Part shown: positions 20,155 through 29,139 of the stretch, in pieces
Position numbering within the stretch: position 1 is the first letter of the stretch
How the letters are laid out: every line of letters begins with the position of its first letter
NCBI GenBank assembly: GCA_037201625.1
Contig: JBBCGR010000004.1
Span: 1,178,001 to 1,242,000, forward strand
From: JAMXLO01 sp037201625
GTDB taxonomy: Bacteria; Pseudomonadota; Alphaproteobacteria; Acetobacterales; Acetobacteraceae
DNA: 64,000 bases
Reading direction: 5' to 3'
The notes under the pieces: generated by a model
Told to the model about the DNA's origin: nothing
What the model saw: the letters and a program-made list of their open reading frames with translations, nothing else
The model's database searches: none
Translations under genes and position numbers: made by a program

Positions 20155-20420
20155 GCATTTTCAACGTCATGACCGGCCTCGGGCCGGTCATCCATGTCTT
20201 TATACCAAGTCTCGGTAAGCGAAACCTATCGCGGCCGCCATCGTCATGGCCGTGGCTTGGCCCGGCCATCCACGGCGCTCGTCGCACCTGGTGGAAGAGC
20301 CGTGGATGACCGGCCTGCGCCGGTCATGACGGTATGAGTCCGGGTCATCGGGGTTTGGTACTTACTGAAGAACGCAAGACGTGGATGGCCGGCACAGGCC
20401 GGCCATGACGATAGGGAAAT
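20155..20420. repeat. REP-like palindromes, dispersed family 1
   Basis: The 450 bases between valS and the exporter gene hold no gene but several related palindromes: GACCGGC-CTCGG-GCCGGTC (20171-20189), ATGACCGGC-CTGC-GCCGGTCAT (20306-20327) and ATGGCCGGC-ACAG-GCCGGCCAT (20385-20406). Each is flanked by CGTGGAT or ATCCACG on one side and TGACG on the other. Related units are at 23029, 39550 and 55815. They lie at gene ends and probably form hairpins in mRNA or bind nucleoid proteins. Confidence 0.75.
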
Positions 20421-20535
20421 AGCCAGCGAGTCGCTCTGCCAGTATAGCCCACCGATGAACCGGACCGCCGTGGGCCTGGTCCGGCCAGGACGTATAACCC
20501 CTGTTCTTGGCCCTGGAGCCTATGGGGAGAATCGG

Positions 20536-21300
20536 GTGACACTCGCGCTCATCGCCGCGATCGCCGCCACCGGGATCGCGATCGGCATCGCCATCGGCGC
20601 GGTCGGCATCGGCGGCGTGCTGCTGGTGCCGTTCCTGACCCTCACCCTCGGCATTGACGTGAAGCGCGCCATCGCCGCCGCGCTGCTCAGCTTCGTGCCC
20701 ACCTGCATCGTTGCGGTCGCGCTGTACGCGCGGCGCGGTTCCATCCCCTGGCGCGAGGCGGGACTGCTGTGCGCCGCGGCCCTGCCGACCGCCTATCTCG
20801 GCGCGCGCGCCACCCAGTACGCGCCGGCCATCCTGCTGGAGGCGGCGATCGGCCTGCTGCTGCTGGCGGGCGGCATCTACGCCCTGCTGCCGCCGCGCGC
20901 GCCGCTGACCGGCCGGCGGCGCCTGAAGGCATCGGTGCTGCTGGCGCTCGGTGGCGGCACCGGCTTCATCTCCGCGCTGACGGGCGCGGGCGGGGCGTTC
21001 GTGCTGCTGCCGATCCTGCTGCTGCTCGACATGCCGGTGCTGCCGGCGATCGGGCTCGGCCAGGCGATCGCGCTGCCGGTCGCGGGACTGGCCAGCGTCG
21101 CCAACATCGCAGCCGGGTTCATGGACCTCTGGCTCGCCGCCGGCCTCGCCGTCTCGCTCACGGTCGGGATTGCGATCGGCACCCCGATCGCGCATGCATT
21201 GCCGCAGCTTCTTCTCCGCCGCCTGCTGGGCTGGGCCGTCGTGGCCGCCGGGGCCGCCATGCTGCTGCGCATGGCGTTCCGGCTGGCGCAGGCCGCCTGA
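20536..21300 (+). CDS. Sulfite exporter TauE/SafE family membrane protein
   Basis: A 254-residue integral membrane protein of the TauE/SafE family (two repeats of about four helices each), which export sulfite, sulfoacetate or other small organic anions. Each half starts with the family's glycine-rich signature, GAVGIGGVLLVPFLTL at the start and ALTGAGGAFVLLPILLLL in the middle. I chose the GTG at 20536 (GGAGA six bases upstream), which places the first helix at the N-terminus; the ATG at 20455 would add 27 polar residues. The next gene, a ThDP enzyme, begins 36 bases later on the same strand. Decarboxylases that release or precede sulfite occur in sulfonate pathways, but this link is a guess. 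Confidence 0.88.
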   Translation: MTLALIAAIAATGIAIGIAIGAVGIGGVLLVPFLTLTLGIDVKRAIAAALLSFVPTCIVAVALYARRGSIPWREAGLLCAAALPTAYLGARATQYAPAILLEAAIGLLLLAGGIYALLPPRAPLTGRRRLKASVLLALGGGTGFISALTGAGGAFVLLPILLLLDMPVLPAIGLGQAIALPVAGLASVANIAAGFMDLWLAAGLAVSLTVGIAIGTPIAHALPQLLLRRLLGWAVVAAGAAMLLRMAFRLAQAA

Positions 21301-21336
21301 CCGGCGGGGCGGCCAACGACACGAGGACCGTTCGCC

Positions 21337-22980
21337 ATGAGCAGCCCAACCATCCGCGGCGCCGACATCGTCATGCGCACGCTGGAACGCGCCGGCCACA
21401 CCACGATCTTCACCCTGTCCGGCAACCACATCATGTCGCTGTTCGACGCGGCGATCGATACGAAACACCGGCTGGTGCACACGCGCCACGAGGCGGCGGC
21501 GGTGCACATGGCCGATGCGTGGGGGCGGCTGACCGGCGAGCCCGGCATCGCGATGGTCACCGGCGGTCCGGGCCACGCCAACGCATCGGCCGGACTGATG
21601 ACCGCGCAGGGCCAGGAATCGCCGCTGGTGCTGCTGTCCGGCCATACCGAGACCAACCAGCTTGGCCGCGGCGGCTTCCAGGAACTGCGCCAGGCCGAGG
21701 TGGCGGCGCCGATGGCGAAGGCGTCGTGGACCGCGAGCGCCACGGCGACGCTGGGCGCCGAGATTGCCAAGGCGATCCGCATCGCGCGGTCCGGGCGGCC
21801 GGGTCCGGTGCATCTCAGCCTGCCGTCCGACCTGCTCGACGCCACGGTGCCGGCGGATGCCGTGCTGTGGCCGGAGCCGGCCGATTTCACCACCGTCCCC
21901 GTGGCGCTGACCGACGCGGCGGCCGATGCCGTGCTCGGCATCATCGCGACGGCGGAGCGGCCGTTCCTGCTCGCGGGTCCGGCGCTGTCCAACCGCTCGG
22001 GCCGCGACCTGCTGGCGCGCCTCGAGGCCGCGACCGGCGTGCCGGCGGCCGTCATGGAAAGCCCGCGCGGCTTCAACGACGCGACGCTGGGGGCGTTCGC
22101 CGATGCGATCGGCCGCGCGGACCTGATCGTGCTGCTCGGCAAGGCGCTCGACTTCACGCTGAAGTTCGGCGAGGCGCCGGCGGTTGACGCGGCGTGCCGC
22201 TGGGTGGTGATCGATCCCGAGGCGGCACTGGTCGATCGCGCCGTGCGGGAACGCGGCGAGCGCGTCGCCTTCGCCTGCGTGGCCGACACGCGCCCGGCGG
22301 GTGAGGCGCTGATCCGCCGCGCCGGCTCCAAGGCGAGCCCGGCGTGGCTGGCGGAGGTGCACGCGCTGCTGGCGCTCCGGCCGGCGGGCTGGGACGCGGT
22401 GGTGTCGAAGACGCCGGGCAAGCTGCATCCGATCGAGGTGTTCCGCGCGCTGCAGCCGCACGTCGCCGTGTCGCCCGACGCGGTGCTGATCTGCGACGGC
22501 GGCGAGTTCGCGCAATGGGGTCAGAGCATCCTGCCGCTGCTGCCGCGGCGGCTGATCAACGGGGTTGCCGGCTCGATCGGCTCGTCGCTGCCGATGGGCG
22601 CCGCGGCCCGCGTGGTGGAGCCCGAGGCACCGGTGTTCGTCGTGCTGGGCGACGGCACGTTCGGCTTCCACATGGCGGAGTTCGAGACCGCGGTGCGCTG
22701 CGGCCTGCCCTTCGTCGCGGTGGTGGGCACCGATGCGCGCTGGAACGCCGAGTACAACCTCCAGGTACGCGACTACGGGCCGAACCGCACGTTCGGCTGC
22801 GACCTGCTGCCGACGCGCTACGACCTAGTGGTGACCGCGCTCGGCGGCCATGGCGAACTGGTGCAGAGCGCGGATGAACTGCCAAGCGCGATCGAGCGGT
22901 CGCTGGCGAGCGGCAAGCCGGCCTGCATCAACGTGATGATCGAGAGCATCCCGGCCCCGCTGGTGCGGAAGGGCGGGTGA
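21337..22980 (+). CDS. Thiamine diphosphate-dependent enzyme (acetolactate synthase-like)
   Basis: A 547-residue ThDP enzyme with the three-domain layout of acetolactate synthase, benzoylformate decarboxylase and oxalyl-CoA decarboxylase. The N-terminal Pyr domain has the cofactor-activating glutamate in THIGH-type context RHEAAAVHMADAWGR and the GPGHAN turn. The C-terminal PP domain has the ThDP/Mg motif starting GDGTFGFHMAEFETA and ending in DARWN (the usual NN is replaced by RWN). No FAD-site or regulatory subunit is obvious, so biosynthetic acetolactate synthase is unlikely. It probably lies in an operon with the exporter 36 bases upstream. Substrate unknown. Confidence 0.87.
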   Translation: MSSPTIRGADIVMRTLERAGHTTIFTLSGNHIMSLFDAAIDTKHRLVHTRHEAAAVHMADAWGRLTGEPGIAMVTGGPGHANASAGLMTAQGQESPLVLLSGHTETNQLGRGGFQELRQAEVAAPMAKASWTASATATLGAEIAKAIRIARSGRPGPVHLSLPSDLLDATVPADAVLWPEPADFTTVPVALTDAAADAVLGIIATAERPFLLAGPALSNRSGRDLLARLEAATGVPAAVMESPRGFNDATLGAFADAIGRADLIVLLGKALDFTLKFGEAPAVDAACRWVVIDPEAALVDRAVRERGERVAFACVADTRPAGEALIRRAGSKASPAWLAEVHALLALRPAGWDAVVSKTPGKLHPIEVFRALQPHVAVSPDAVLICDGGEFAQWGQSILPLLPRRLINGVAGSIGSSLPMGAAARVVEPEAPVFVVLGDGTFGFHMAEFETAVRCGLPFVAVVGTDARWNAEYNLQVRDYGPNRTFGCDLLPTRYDLVVTALGGHGELVQSADELPSAIERSLASGKPACINVMIESIPAPLVRKGG

Positions 22981-23021
22981 GGGAGGCTGGCCTTCTCCCG
23001 AGTCTCGCCGACCGTTGCCTA

Positions 23022-23226
23022 TTCGTGGTGACCGGCGCAGGCCGGTCATCCACGTCTTTCCCGCCGCACGCGAGGACGTGGCTGCCGTGGCCACGCCATG
23101 CCATGACGATGGAAAACGTCAGGTTCCCCACTGCAACTTTAGCTGGACGGTCGTGAGACGGGCCCCGCCACGCAAGTCGTGAATGGCAGGGACTGGCCCT
23201 GCCACGACGGGTGGAGCCGGTCCCCG
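23022..23226. repeat. REP-like palindromes, dispersed family 1
   Basis: Contains TGACCGGC-GCAG-GCCGGTCA (23029-23048) followed by ATCCACGTC and, 40 bases on, the inverted partner GGACGTGGCTGCC...CCATGACGATGG. A second hairpin around GTGGCAGGG...CCCTGCCAC lies at 23180-23210. It fills the spacer between two convergent genes. Confidence 0.65.
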
Positions 23227-24258
23227 CTACTCCGCCGCCTGCGGCACCTCGTCGCCCAGCCGGACGCCGCGCACCACGTATTCCGCCGCCACCTTGATCG
23301 CCTCGATCATGGAAACCGCGCTCGCCTTCCCGGTCCCCGCGATGTCGAATGCCGTGCCGTGGTCGACGCTGGTGCGCAGGATCGGCAGGCCCAGCGTCAC
23401 GCTCACGGTCTTCTCGAAATCCATCATCTTCGCCGCGATGTGCCCCTGGTCGTGGTACAGCGAGAGCACCGCGTCGTAGCGGCCGATGCGCGCCATGTGG
23501 AACACGCTGTCCGCCGGCACCGGGCCGCTGACATGCATGCCGCGGGCGCGCGCATCCTGGATCGCCGGCTTGATCGCCTCGATCTCCTCGCGGCCGAACA
23601 GCCCGTCCTCGCCGCCATGCGGATTGAGCGCCGCCACCGCCAGATGCGGCGCCTCGATGCCCAACTGGCGCAGCGCCTTCACGCATTTCTCGATGCCGGA
23701 CAGCGTGCGCTCGCGGGTGATCTGCCGGCACGCCTCGATCAGCGACAGATGCCGCGTCAGGAAGAAGATCTTCAACCCGCTGATGGTGAACATCGTCATC
23801 TCTTCGCGGGCGCCGGTGTACTCGGCGAACATCTCGGTGTGGCCGATGAACGGGATCTTCGCGGCCTTCAGCGATTCCTTGTTGATCGGCGTGGTGGCGA
23901 TGCCGGCGATCCGCCCGGCCATCGCCAGCTCGATCGAACTGCGGATCGCGGCGAACGCTGCCTCGCCACCGAGCGCCTGCACCTTGCCCATCTGCAGCAC
24001 GGCGGGGTCGGCGCTGTCCTGGTGCACCACGTCGAGCACGCCGTCGCGGTCGGTCAGCGCCTCGGGACCGGGGATGCGGTTCAGCGTCGCCGCCAGGCCG
24101 CACACCGAGAGTGCCTGCTGGAAGATCCGCGCATCGCCGATCAGAAAGCTGCGCGAACAGGTGCGCACCTCGGGCGACAGCAGGGCACGTACCGCGATCT
24201 CCGGGCCGATACCGGCGGGATCGCCCATCGTGACGGCGAGAAGCGGCCTCTGGTCCAT
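23227..24258 (-). CDS. pdxA: PdxA family dehydrogenase (4-hydroxythreonine-4-phosphate dehydrogenase or PdxA2-like)
   Basis: A 343-residue NAD- and divalent-metal-dependent dehydrogenase. Seen: the N-terminal TMGDPAGIGPEIAVRAL, TTPINKESL, FIGHTEMFAEYTG, ALNPHGGEDGLFGREE and RTSVDHGTAFDIAGTG. Canonical PdxA makes 3-amino-2-oxopropyl phosphate for PdxJ, which is encoded at 7449. Here, however, the metal-site region reads YHDQGHIAAKMMDFEKTVSVTLGLP and the tail reads ASAVSMIEAI. These features match the PdxA2 subgroup, which oxidises 4-phospho-D-threonate or 4-phospho-D-erythronate in sugar-acid catabolism. No DUF1537 kinase is next to it, so the role is undecided. Superfamily certain, substrate not. 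Confidence 0.88.
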   Translation of the reverse strand: MDQRPLLAVTMGDPAGIGPEIAVRALLSPEVRTCSRSFLIGDARIFQQALSVCGLAATLNRIPGPEALTDRDGVLDVVHQDSADPAVLQMGKVQALGGEAAFAAIRSSIELAMAGRIAGIATTPINKESLKAAKIPFIGHTEMFAEYTGAREEMTMFTISGLKIFFLTRHLSLIEACRQITRERTLSGIEKCVKALRQLGIEAPHLAVAALNPHGGEDGLFGREEIEAIKPAIQDARARGMHVSGPVPADSVFHMARIGRYDAVLSLYHDQGHIAAKMMDFEKTVSVTLGLPILRTSVDHGTAFDIAGTGKASAVSMIEAIKVAAEYVVRGVRLGDEVPQAAE

Positions 24259-24446
24259 CGCGCTGGCTCCCTCGTGGCTGGTGAACGCAAACTATAGCAC
24301 TTCGCCCGACGATCGCCCACTCACCGATGGTCCGCGCAGGCGGGGACGCAGGGACCGGTCCGAGCCGCCGCGCTCGGGGCTCCCCTCGTGACGGAACGCC
24401 GAACGCAACGGTGCGCTCCCATGTCGCGGTCCACCGATCCCGGGTC

Positions 24447-26468
24447 CTACGCGGCCGCACGGCCTCTGATCCGGTCGATGGCAAGCGCGGCGGCACCCGC
24501 CGCCTCCGCCGTGAAGGCCAGATGCAGCCTGTCGTCCTCGGCCTGGCGCACCAGGCACGCCAGTGGCGTATTCAGCTCGGCCAGATGCAGATCGCAACGG
24601 CCTCCGGTGGCGAGCGCCGGCCCGCCCTGGACGCAGGCCCCGCCCGCGCCGAGATCGACCAGCCGTGCGGCCTGCCTGCCTTGGCCAGCGACGCTGATCT
24701 GGCAGGGCAGGTCGATCGCGACGCGCTCGGCCTGCCGCCTGTCCGCCTCCTTGATCGAGGTGCGAACGACACGGACGACCGAATCGCGCAACTGGCCCAT
24801 GGCGCCATCCAGCGCAAGCACGTCATCGCGCATCCGGGACGCCTGCCGATCCGTCTCCACCGCCTCTGTCGAGACATCGCCGGTGCGGCTCGTCATCCGG
24901 CCCGCCGCCGCGGTCGTGTCGGTCACGTTGCGGGCAATCTCCGCGGTGGCGCTGGCCTGCTGCTCCACCGCCTCTGCGATCGACGCGGCGACGGCGCTGA
25001 TCTCGGTGATCGTCTGCTCGATGCGCGCGACCGATGTCACCGAGGCGCTGGTCGCCGCCCGCACCTGATCGATGTGCCGCGCGATGTCCCCGGTGGAGCG
25101 CGCCGTCTGCGTGGCAAGCTGCTTCACCTCGGAGGCCACCACCGCGAAGCCCTTGCCCGCCTCGCCGGCGCGTGCGGCCTCGATCGTCGCGTTGAGCGCC
25201 AGCAGGTTGGTTCGCCCGGCGATCTCGCTGATCATGTCGACGACGGCGCCGATCTGCGCCACTTCGCTGTTGAGCGCCTGCATGGTGGAGCGGGTTTCGC
25301 TGCCGGCCTGCACCGCGCGGCCGATGATGTCCGTTGAATGGGCAACCTGGGCGCCGATCGCATGGATGGAGGCCGCAAGCTCTTCGGCGGCGCTCGCGAC
25401 CGTCTGTGCGGTCGACATTGCCTGCGCCGCGGCCGATGCCACGTCCTGCGCGGACGCGCCGGTTCGCGTGGCCGAAGCACTCATGGCATTCGCCGCCCCG
25501 GTCATGTTCGACGTCCGTTTGCCGATCTCGCGCAAGGCGGAATCGGTCTCGGTTTCCACGGTGTCCGCCATGAGGACCATGGCTGCCCGCTTGTCCGCCC
25601 CGGCGCGTTCGCGTTCCGCGGCGGCGGTCGCCTCCAGGTCGCGCGCACGCATGGAGGCCGCGCGGAGCTGCTGCAGCGCGCGAGCCATCTCGCCGATCTG
25701 ATCGGTGCGCCGCAGGCAGGGGACCGCGACGTCGAAGGCACCGCCGGCGATACGCCGCATGATGCCGGCCAACGCGGTCACCGGACGGATCGTCATCCGC
25801 AGTGCCGCCAGATAGCCCAGGCTGGTCAGCGCCGCGATGACGAGGACGCCGAGCATCGCCTGCTGGTTGATCCTGGAACGGAACGCCTCGGCCTGCGCGG
25901 TCGGTACGCCGACGAACAGGATGCCCGCCACCCGTCCGGCCTGGTCACGGATCGGCGTGTATACAGTGCGATAGTCGGCGCCCAGGATCGTCGCGGCGCC
26001 CTGATAGGACTGGCCGTCGCGCAGCACGCGGTCATGCGCCGGACCGGGTGCCAGCCTTGTCCCGATCCCGCGCGTGCCATCGGCATTCTGCACGTTCGTG
26101 GCGACCCTCGTGTCGCCGGCGAAGATGGTGGCCGCCGCGCCGGTCACCGATTTCACGACATCCACGATGTCGTTGCGGCCATCGAGCGGGCTCGAGCCGA
26201 GCATCAGCCGGCTGTCGGCGCCGATCGACCACGCCGTGCCGAGCGGCGAAAGCTGAAGCTGCAACAGCGCCATGCTCTGCTGCAGCGCGGCCTGCGTCTG
26301 CTCCACGCCGTTCGCCGCCACCAGCCGCAGCGTCCAGATCTCCACCGAGACCGCCGTCAGCAGCACCGCCAGCAGCGAGCAGCCGAGCAGCCGCGGGATG
26401 ATGCCTATACGATCGGACAGACGCCGCTGCTGCACCGCCTCGGCAGCCGGCTCAACCTCAGACGACAT
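24447..26468 (-). CDS. Methyl-accepting chemotaxis protein with C-terminal PilZ domain
   Basis: A 673-residue chemoreceptor. Order: TM1 (about 28-50, LLGCSLLAVLLTAVSVEIW); a periplasmic single-Cache-type sensor (about 55-195, with ADYRTVYTPIRDQAGRVAGILFVG); TM2 (about 200-220); HAMP; the cytoplasmic signalling domain with hairpin EIAGRTNLLALNATIEAARA; and from about residue 572 a PilZ domain with the c-di-GMP motif RxxxR (RQAER) and DLGAGG in place of DxSxxG. The receptor could thus combine a ligand signal with the c-di-GMP level. It lacks a C-terminal CheR-binding pentapeptide. No chemotaxis genes are adjacent. The ATG at 26468 has a poor ribosome site but is the first sensible start. Confidence 0.9.
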   Translation of the reverse strand: MSSEVEPAAEAVQQRRLSDRIGIIPRLLGCSLLAVLLTAVSVEIWTLRLVAANGVEQTQAALQQSMALLQLQLSPLGTAWSIGADSRLMLGSSPLDGRNDIVDVVKSVTGAAATIFAGDTRVATNVQNADGTRGIGTRLAPGPAHDRVLRDGQSYQGAATILGADYRTVYTPIRDQAGRVAGILFVGVPTAQAEAFRSRINQQAMLGVLVIAALTSLGYLAALRMTIRPVTALAGIMRRIAGGAFDVAVPCLRRTDQIGEMARALQQLRAASMRARDLEATAAAERERAGADKRAAMVLMADTVETETDSALREIGKRTSNMTGAANAMSASATRTGASAQDVASAAAQAMSTAQTVASAAEELAASIHAIGAQVAHSTDIIGRAVQAGSETRSTMQALNSEVAQIGAVVDMISEIAGRTNLLALNATIEAARAGEAGKGFAVVASEVKQLATQTARSTGDIARHIDQVRAATSASVTSVARIEQTITEISAVAASIAEAVEQQASATAEIARNVTDTTAAAGRMTSRTGDVSTEAVETDRQASRMRDDVLALDGAMGQLRDSVVRVVRTSIKEADRRQAERVAIDLPCQISVAGQGRQAARLVDLGAGGACVQGGPALATGGRCDLHLAELNTPLACLVRQAEDDRLHLAFTAEAAGAAALAIDRIRGRAAA

Positions 26469-26617
26469 TGCGGTACGGCGGGAACCGGGACATGCCGCAT
26501 GGTGCCGCAGGGCGGTAAAGATCGCGTAAACCGGCGACCGCGCGGCGCATCCGGCACGCTTTCCGTCGCCCGCGCCATGCCGCACACTCCATCCGATGCC
26601 GATGGAGGAGGAAACGC

Positions 26618-27220
26618 ATGCTTCGCATCTATGGCTCGGCGCGCTCGCGCGCGGTGCGCACGCTCTGGATGGCCGGTGAACTGGGCCTGGAATACGAGCA
26701 TTTCGACTACCTGCCGCGCAGCGCCGAGACGCGGTCGCCCGACTACCTTGCGCTCAATCCGAACGGCCGCGTGCCGACGATCGCGGATGATGGCCTGGTG
26801 CTGTCGGAATCGATGGCGATCAACCTGTATCTGGCGAAGAAGCACGGCAAATTGGCCCCCTCCGGCGCGAAGAACGAGGCGCTGGCCTGGCAGTGGAGCT
26901 TCTGGGAGACCGACCGGCTGGACCGCCAGTTGACCACCTATGCCAACAACGCCTTCGTGCTGCCGGAGGCGCAGCGCAATCCCGCCGCGGCGGATGCCGC
27001 CTGGGCGGAGATCGCCCCGTCGCTCGACGTGCTGGAGATCGCGCTGGGCAAGGCGTCCTGGCTGGCCGGCGAGGACTTCACCGTCGCCGACCTCAACGTT
27101 GCCGCGGCGATGGTCCGTGCGCTGTCCTTCGACCTCGGCAAATGGCCGCACCTGCACGCCTGGCTGCACACATGCTGGGATCGCCCGGCCGCCCGCCGCG
27201 CACTGGCGATGCGGGGGTGA
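26618..27220 (+). CDS. Glutathione S-transferase family protein
   Basis: A 200-residue GST with an N-terminal thioredoxin fold (MLRIYGSARSRAVRTLWMAGELGLEY split by the usual loop; NPNGRVPTI with the cis-proline; SESMAINLYLAKKH binding glutathione) and the helical C-terminal domain (FTVADLNVAAAMV). The residue after LRIYGSARS that would activate glutathione is serine-like. A strong GGAGGAGG precedes the ATG at 26618. The stop overlaps the GTG of the next gene by four bases, so the two are coupled. The substrate is unknown. Confidence 0.9.
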   Translation: MLRIYGSARSRAVRTLWMAGELGLEYEHFDYLPRSAETRSPDYLALNPNGRVPTIADDGLVLSESMAINLYLAKKHGKLAPSGAKNEALAWQWSFWETDRLDRQLTTYANNAFVLPEAQRNPAAADAAWAEIAPSLDVLEIALGKASWLAGEDFTVADLNVAAAMVRALSFDLGKWPHLHAWLHTCWDRPAARRALAMRG

Positions 27221-28347
27221 CGCCGGGCGAGGCCGCACGCTGGCTGCGCGCCTGGGATTCGCAGGGCGCGCACCGCACCGGCACCGAGGGTGACGAAGCG
27301 GGTGCGGCCTGGCTGGCGCAGGAGGCCGCGGTGCTCGGCGCCACGGCCGCCAGCGAGGCCTTCGCGCTGCAGCGCATCGACCCGGTGGCGACCTGGCTGG
27401 AGATCGCCGGTGCACGCATTCCCGGCGTGCCGGTGTTCGACGCGCCGCCGACCGGTGCCGATGGGATCGCGGGGACGCTCGGTCCGGCCGGCAGCGATGC
27501 GGCGATCGGTGTGGCCGAGTTGTCGCCGCAGGCGGTCTATTCCGGCGCGTACCAGGCGCTGCGGCGCGCCTCGGCGCATCGCGCGCTGGTGGTCGTCTGC
27601 CAGGGTGCGCATCCGGGGCTCGGCCTGCTGAACGCGGAGCAGTTCCGTGCCCCCTACGGCGCGCCGGCCGTGCAGGTCGGCAGCGAGGCGCGCGAGGCGG
27701 TGGCCGCCGGTCACGGCCACCCGGCGCGGCTGGTGGCGGAGTACCGCCGCACAGCGGCAGAGGCGCGCAACGTGGTGGTCGCGCTGCGCGGCAGCGACCG
27801 GTCGCTGCCGCCGGTGGTGGTGATGACGCCGCGCAGTTCCTGGTGGCAATCCACCGCCGAACGCGGCGGCGGGCTGGTGTGCTGGCTGGCGTGCCTGCGG
27901 GCGCTGCTCGCGCGGCCGCCCGCGTCGGACGTGGTGCTGACCACCAACAGCGGCCACGAACTCGGCCATCTGGGGCTGGACGACTTCCTCGCTCGCCGCC
28001 CGGGGTGGCAGCGTGCCGCGCTCTGGCTGCACTGGGGCGCAAATCTCGGGGCTGCCGGCGGTGGGCTGACGGTGATGTCGGCCGATGACGGGCTGCGCGC
28101 GCTCGCGGCCGGCGAACTGGCGGCGGTGGGGCGGGCGGCCGATGCGCTGGCTCCGGCCAGCCAGGTGCCGAGCGGCGAGACGCGGGACATCCACCGCGCC
28201 GGCGGCCGCTACCTGACGCTGGTCGGCAGCAATCCCTGGTTCCACCTGCCGCAGGACCGCTGGCCGGCGACGGTGGATGTGCCGGCGGTGGAGCGCATCG
28301 CCGCGGCCGCCGCCGCGATCGCGGTGCGGCTGACCCGGCCCGCCTGA
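27217..28347 (+). CDS. M28-peptidase-like hydrolase fold protein, metal ligands apparently lost
   Basis: A 376-residue protein whose C-terminal half follows the M28 (aminopeptidase Y/Q) fold order: VVVMTPRSSWWQS, ERGGGLVCWLACLRALLA, then DVVLTTNSGHELGHLGLDDFL. In active M28 enzymes the first segment carries HxD, the second a DD-type metal ligand and the third an EE pair. Here HxD is replaced by PRS and the bridging aspartate is absent, while a GHELG motif is kept. It may therefore be a binding protein or a divergent enzyme. The GTG at 27217 overlaps the GST stop (GTGA). No signal peptide. The M28 assignment is inference from pattern and should be tested by profile search. Confidence 0.6.
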   Translation: MTPGEAARWLRAWDSQGAHRTGTEGDEAGAAWLAQEAAVLGATAASEAFALQRIDPVATWLEIAGARIPGVPVFDAPPTGADGIAGTLGPAGSDAAIGVAELSPQAVYSGAYQALRRASAHRALVVVCQGAHPGLGLLNAEQFRAPYGAPAVQVGSEAREAVAAGHGHPARLVAEYRRTAAEARNVVVALRGSDRSLPPVVVMTPRSSWWQSTAERGGGLVCWLACLRALLARPPASDVVLTTNSGHELGHLGLDDFLARRPGWQRAALWLHWGANLGAAGGGLTVMSADDGLRALAAGELAAVGRAADALAPASQVPSGETRDIHRAGGRYLTLVGSNPWFHLPQDRWPATVDVPAVERIAAAAAAIAVRLTRPA

Positions 28348-28402
28348 TTACCGCCGCGCCGGTTCGCGCCTATATCCTCGGCTCCTGTTCGAGGAGACCG
28401 TC

Positions 28403-28957
28403 ATGCCCGCTCGCCGGTCGTTGATCCTGGCGTTACTGCTTGCCGCGTGCGGCGCGATCCAGCCGCCGCCGGACACAGCCTATGTGCCGCCCGGCGCCTT
28501 CGGGCCGCTGGATAACGACCTGGGCGCCGCCAACCAGTCGTCCTGGGCGTTCGCCGATGCGGCGCGCACGGCGAACCACCCGGTCAGCGCGGCGCGCGCG
28601 GCCGCGGCGGTGGACTATCTGGCCGGCGAACTCAGCAGCAATCCGCGCTTCGTGGCGATGTCGCCGTTCACCAAGCAGGAGATGCTGCAGGCGCGCGTCG
28701 ATGTTCGCCGCGTGCTCGGGGTGGCGCCGGCCGCGCCCTCGCAGGTGATCACCAACGCGCTGCTGCAATTCGCCGATGCGTGGCAGTCCGGCGACCGCAC
28801 GGGGGCGCTGCAGGCGCTGGCGGCGCCGGGCTTCACCTTACCGCCCGACCAGACGCTGCGCGTGCTGGCCAACATGCCGTTCATCCAGTCGGCCAATGTC
28901 GCAACGATGGACGCGGCGAACCAGATGCTGCCGGGCGGTGACGGCGAGCCATTGTAA
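28403..28957 (+). CDS. Lipoprotein, helical, unknown function
   Basis: A 184-residue secreted lipoprotein with lipobox LLAAC (Cys16) after a short basic/hydrophobic leader. The mature protein is alanine-rich and helical, beginning with a proline-rich tether (GAIQPPPDTAYVPPGAFG), and is probably periplasmic. It recalls small alphaproteobacterial lipoproteins of unknown role; no named domain seen. It stands between the M28-like gene (56 bases upstream, same strand) and the ABC transporter locus. Confidence 0.7.
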   Translation: MPARRSLILALLLAACGAIQPPPDTAYVPPGAFGPLDNDLGAANQSSWAFADAARTANHPVSAARAAAAVDYLAGELSSNPRFVAMSPFTKQEMLQARVDVRRVLGVAPAAPSQVITNALLQFADAWQSGDRTGALQALAAPGFTLPPDQTLRVLANMPFIQSANVATMDAANQMLPGGDGEPL

Positions 28958-29139
28958 CGACCCCTGCCTATCCTTTCATCCAGTTGACTGGCCAGCGAGG
29001 CTAATTAGTCCAGCATTTAGGCAGGACAGCCCACGATAGCCGCATTCTGTCTCAGATCCTGCTCTTTTCGCCTGGACTCAGGGCAGAAACCTATGCTGCG
29101 TTGCAACAGCAAGACTGGTGCGGGTACAGGGAGAACAAC

